From Treponema sp. OMZ 798 (lineage in GTDB: Bacteria > Spirochaetota > Spirochaetia > Treponematales > Treponemataceae), in contig NZ_CP051305.1 in NCBI RefSeq assembly GCF_024181385.1, positions 806,001 to 870,000 of the forward strand: a DNA stretch of 64,000 nt, written 5' to 3'. The notes beneath the pieces are model-generated. The model saw nothing but the letters and a program-made list of their open reading frames with translations, was not told the origin of the DNA and searched no databases. This document shows positions 61,755-64,000 of this stretch, piece by piece. Every line of letters starts with the position of its first letter. Position 1 is the stretch's first letter. Made by a program: the position numbers and the translations under genes.

Positions 61755-64000
61755 ATGAGCGATAATACCGAAACTTTTTTAAGCGAAAAAAATGATGAAG
61801 CAGTAACTTCAAAAAGTAATGAAAAAATTAAAAAAAAGCACGGTGTGTTTTTTAAGCTTGGAATGGCTATTTTAGTCATCTTGCTTGTATTGATTTTGCC
61901 TATTGCCGGTTTTTTTATTTATTCTGCAATCGATGGTATAAATCCTATCGAGTATATACCTGAAGGGCATTACGCCTATGTGAATATAGATTCCGCAGGG
62001 GAACTTTTACAAAAAACTCTTTCAATGCAGACCCTTGATTCGGTTTTAAGCTCGCCTGAAACGGCTCAGTTACAGGGAACTATCCGTTCTTTTAGAGCTT
62101 CTCCTATGCTGACCTCATGGTGGTTCAGTTCTGCATCTAATATTAGTTTAGACATAGCGGCCTACCCGGGCGATAACTTTTTGATTTTTGCTAAGTTGGG
62201 CTTCCGTTCGGCCGGAACAAGACTTTTACCCTTGATACTTAGATTTAAGACCGACTTGTTTTCCGACTTAAAAGAACTTAAACAGCTTGAAGAAAACGGC
62301 ATAAGCTTTTGGCAGTATGACTTGGGAGGCGGTCAAAGCATATATGCGGTAAACTACAAGGATTCGATAATACTTTCTACATCCAAGGATTTATTCTTTT
62401 CGGCCCTGTCTAAAAAGAATGAAGACGAACACATTAAAACCTTGCGTAAATTTATCAAAGAAAAAAAAGGCGAGACTTTGAGCATATTGAGCGATGTAAA
62501 TTATTTTACGAAAGATACTCCCAAAGATGATTCGATAAGTAATAATGTTGTGAGGGCTCTTAAATTTACTGAAGCGGCAAAGATAGATCTCAGTTTGGAT
62601 TATAAGGACATAAGTCTTTCAGGTCTTTGCAAATGGGAAACCGAGTCTGAGGGCTTGAATACTATTCTCCAAAGACAGGCCTTTATTCCGGGAATATTGA
62701 ACAGGCTTCCGAAATCTACCGATTATATAAGCTTGATAAATATGGGAGATGCCGATTTCTTATTTAAAAACGGAAAAGATATTTTGGGTGCCTCTGTATT
62801 GCAATCCTATAATTCGGCGAATAAGGCATCTAAATTCGTTTTTAATAAGAGCATCGATGATTTGCTTTTTTCGTGGATGGGAGAGGAAATAGGTGTTTTT
62901 GAAGTAAAGCAATCCGATGTTCCAATCTTTTTTGTTTCTTTAAAAGACGAAAAGCTATGCAGACAGGCCTTCGAATTAATCTATACCTCATTCTTTGTAA
63001 ACAGAAATATCTCGGCCCTTGTTGACGGTATAAGAATACCGCGTATAGAGTTTCCCGATATTTTAACGGCTCTTTTGAGGGCCTTTAATGCTGAGCTCCC
63101 TTCTCCTTTTTATGTTATTGAAGGAGGTTATCTATACCTTTCTCAAAGTGCGGAGGCTCTTGCGTCCATGCTGAATGACGTCAAAAGAGGAAATTTACTT
63201 GTAAAAACCGAAAACTGGAAAAACATAACAAGAGCTTTTTCTCCCGAAACTTCGGTCTTTGTTTATTATAATCTTGAAAATCAAATTCCCTTATTTTTAA
63301 GATCAAACGATATGATGCAATCGGTTTTGAAAGGCTTCGGCCGAGGGGTTGTTTCAATACGCTTTGAAAAAGAAAAGACCCTTAAATTTGAGGTTTATGC
63401 TCAAAAAACCGAAGCCCATTCCTTGGGAGAACTGCCTGCATTTCCATATGAAACTAATTCCAAATTGAATTCTTATCTGTATTGCGGAAAAGGGGAAAAC
63501 AATGTTCCCTTTGCTTATTGGACAAGCGGGCCTAACCTTTATGCCTTAAATTTGGCGGATAAACAATTAAAATCGATCAAGCTGGATGATAAGGCCTATT
63601 TAAACCTTGAGACTAAAAACGGTATTGTGAATGCAGTTTGGGCCGTATCTGCGCGAGGCAGCGTTTATAAGACCGATTATAATTTAAACGTGTCCTCCGG
63701 CTTCCCGATTTTAACCGGAGAAAAATTAAATTCTTCGCCATCGATAATACAGAATAAGATGGTTGTGCCTGTTGCCAATAAGCCCGTTCTTTTGTATGTG
63801 GAAAGTTCAGCTTCCTTTTATTATTCGGATGAGATGAATACGCGTTTAAGGGCTGCTCCTTCAGTGTATGGAAATTTTATTACGGCTATTCCCCGTTCTT
63901 TTGACAGTTATATGTATGTTTTTGATGATAAGGGAAAAATTGTTTCCGGTTATCCCAAGGTGCTTGACGGTATTTCGGCTGTTCAGCCTATTTTATATAA
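61755..64000 (+). CDS. Large membrane-anchored exported protein, cut by the right edge
   Basis: The frame opens at ATG 61755 after GGAGAG and has no stop before the window ends, giving at least 748 residues. The first about 34 residues are charged and cytoplasmic, then one membrane span (FKLGMAILVILLVLILPIAG) leads to a large exported part. From about residue 590 the sequence looks like beta-propeller blades (NGIVNAVWAVSARGSVYKTD, YMYVFDDKGKIVSGYPKV), resembling PQQ-type repeats. Function is unknown. Confidence 0.8.
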   Translation, partial: MSDNTETFLSEKNDEAVTSKSNEKIKKKHGVFFKLGMAILVILLVLILPIAGFFIYSAIDGINPIEYIPEGHYAYVNIDSAGELLQKTLSMQTLDSVLSSPETAQLQGTIRSFRASPMLTSWWFSSASNISLDIAAYPGDNFLIFAKLGFRSAGTRLLPLILRFKTDLFSDLKELKQLEENGISFWQYDLGGGQSIYAVNYKDSIILSTSKDLFFSALSKKNEDEHIKTLRKFIKEKKGETLSILSDVNYFTKDTPKDDSISNNVVRALKFTEAAKIDLSLDYKDISLSGLCKWETESEGLNTILQRQAFIPGILNRLPKSTDYISLINMGDADFLFKNGKDILGASVLQSYNSANKASKFVFNKSIDDLLFSWMGEEIGVFEVKQSDVPIFFVSLKDEKLCRQAFELIYTSFFVNRNISALVDGIRIPRIEFPDILTALLRAFNAELPSPFYVIEGGYLYLSQSAEALASMLNDVKRGNLLVKTENWKNITRAFSPETSVFVYYNLENQIPLFLRSNDMMQSVLKGFGRGVVSIRFEKEKTLKFEVYAQKTEAHSLGELPAFPYETNSKLNSYLYCGKGENNVPFAYWTSGPNLYALNLADKQLKSIKLDDKAYLNLETKNGIVNAVWAVSARGSVYKTDYNLNVSSGFPILTGEKLNSSPSIIQNKMVVPVANKPVLLYVESSASFYYSDEMNTRLRAAPSVYGNFITAIPRSFDSYMYVFDDKGKIVSGYPKVLDGISAVQPILY

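Overview
The window looks like the chromosome of an anaerobic host-associated spirochaete, most likely a Treponema of the T. denticola type. This is an inference from low GC, a PnrA/TmpC-type nucleoside uptake operon, many spirochaete-style exported proteins and lipoproteins, SelB (selenocysteine use) and several Rpn-family PD-(D/E)XK genes. No species-level proof is possible from the sequence alone.

Layout. 1-6.2 kb: a divergent control region, then crtI-like desaturase, crtB-like synthase and a two-domain isoprenoid-alcohol kinase, followed by oligoendopeptidase F. 6.2-12.2 kb: housekeeping genes (DnaQ-like exonuclease, phosphohexomutase, YifB/ComM ATPase, aspartase). 12.2-20.6 kb: OmpA-family protein, first Rpn gene, DinG-like helicase, PlsC, a 916-residue protease/propeller/barrel protein and a small conserved protein. 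20.7-37.1 kb is the most accessory-looking part: adenylate cyclase, FecR-domain protein, exported protein and three large paralogous lipoproteins with beta-helix modules, interrupted by a second Rpn gene and a run of five DNA hairpins. 37.1-39.9 kb: nitroreductase, HAD phosphatase and a third, divergent Rpn gene. 39.9-46.2 kb: murG-cvpA-holB-atoS-atoC-ftsJ, tightly packed. 46.1-53.7 kb: P-loop/Asp23-like fusion, HtrA, Na/Pi cotransporter, SelB, a HicAB toxin-antitoxin module between direct repeats, and RNase Z. 53.7-60.6 kb: nucleoside ABC transporter operon and small genes. 60.6-64 kb: tRNA-His, tRNA-Arg, rpsD and a large membrane-anchored protein cut by the window edge.

Most striking observations. 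(1) All three Rpn-family nuclease genes carry a GGAGG ribosome-binding site exactly 8 nt upstream of an in-frame internal ATG that would make the C-terminal 80-98 residues alone. This is the arrangement expected for an intragenic antitoxin. (2) Five genes (the 916-residue protein, murG, nptA, hicA, rnz) lack a clear Shine-Dalgarno but have a -35/-10 pair placed so that transcription should start within a few nucleotides of the ATG, which suggests leaderless mRNAs. (3) A phytoene synthase/desaturase pair sits directly before a protein joining the two kinase families that in plants phosphorylate phytol and then phytyl phosphate. (4) Three large lipoproteins share an N-terminal domain and a repeated beta-helix module; the first follows a cyclase-FecR operon. 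(5) A P-loop domain is fused to an Asp23-like domain downstream of htrA.

Four genes appear to use non-ATG starts (crtB GTG; the third lipoprotein, the nucleoside ABC ATPase and hicB TTG), each chosen because a good ribosome-binding site sits at the right distance.
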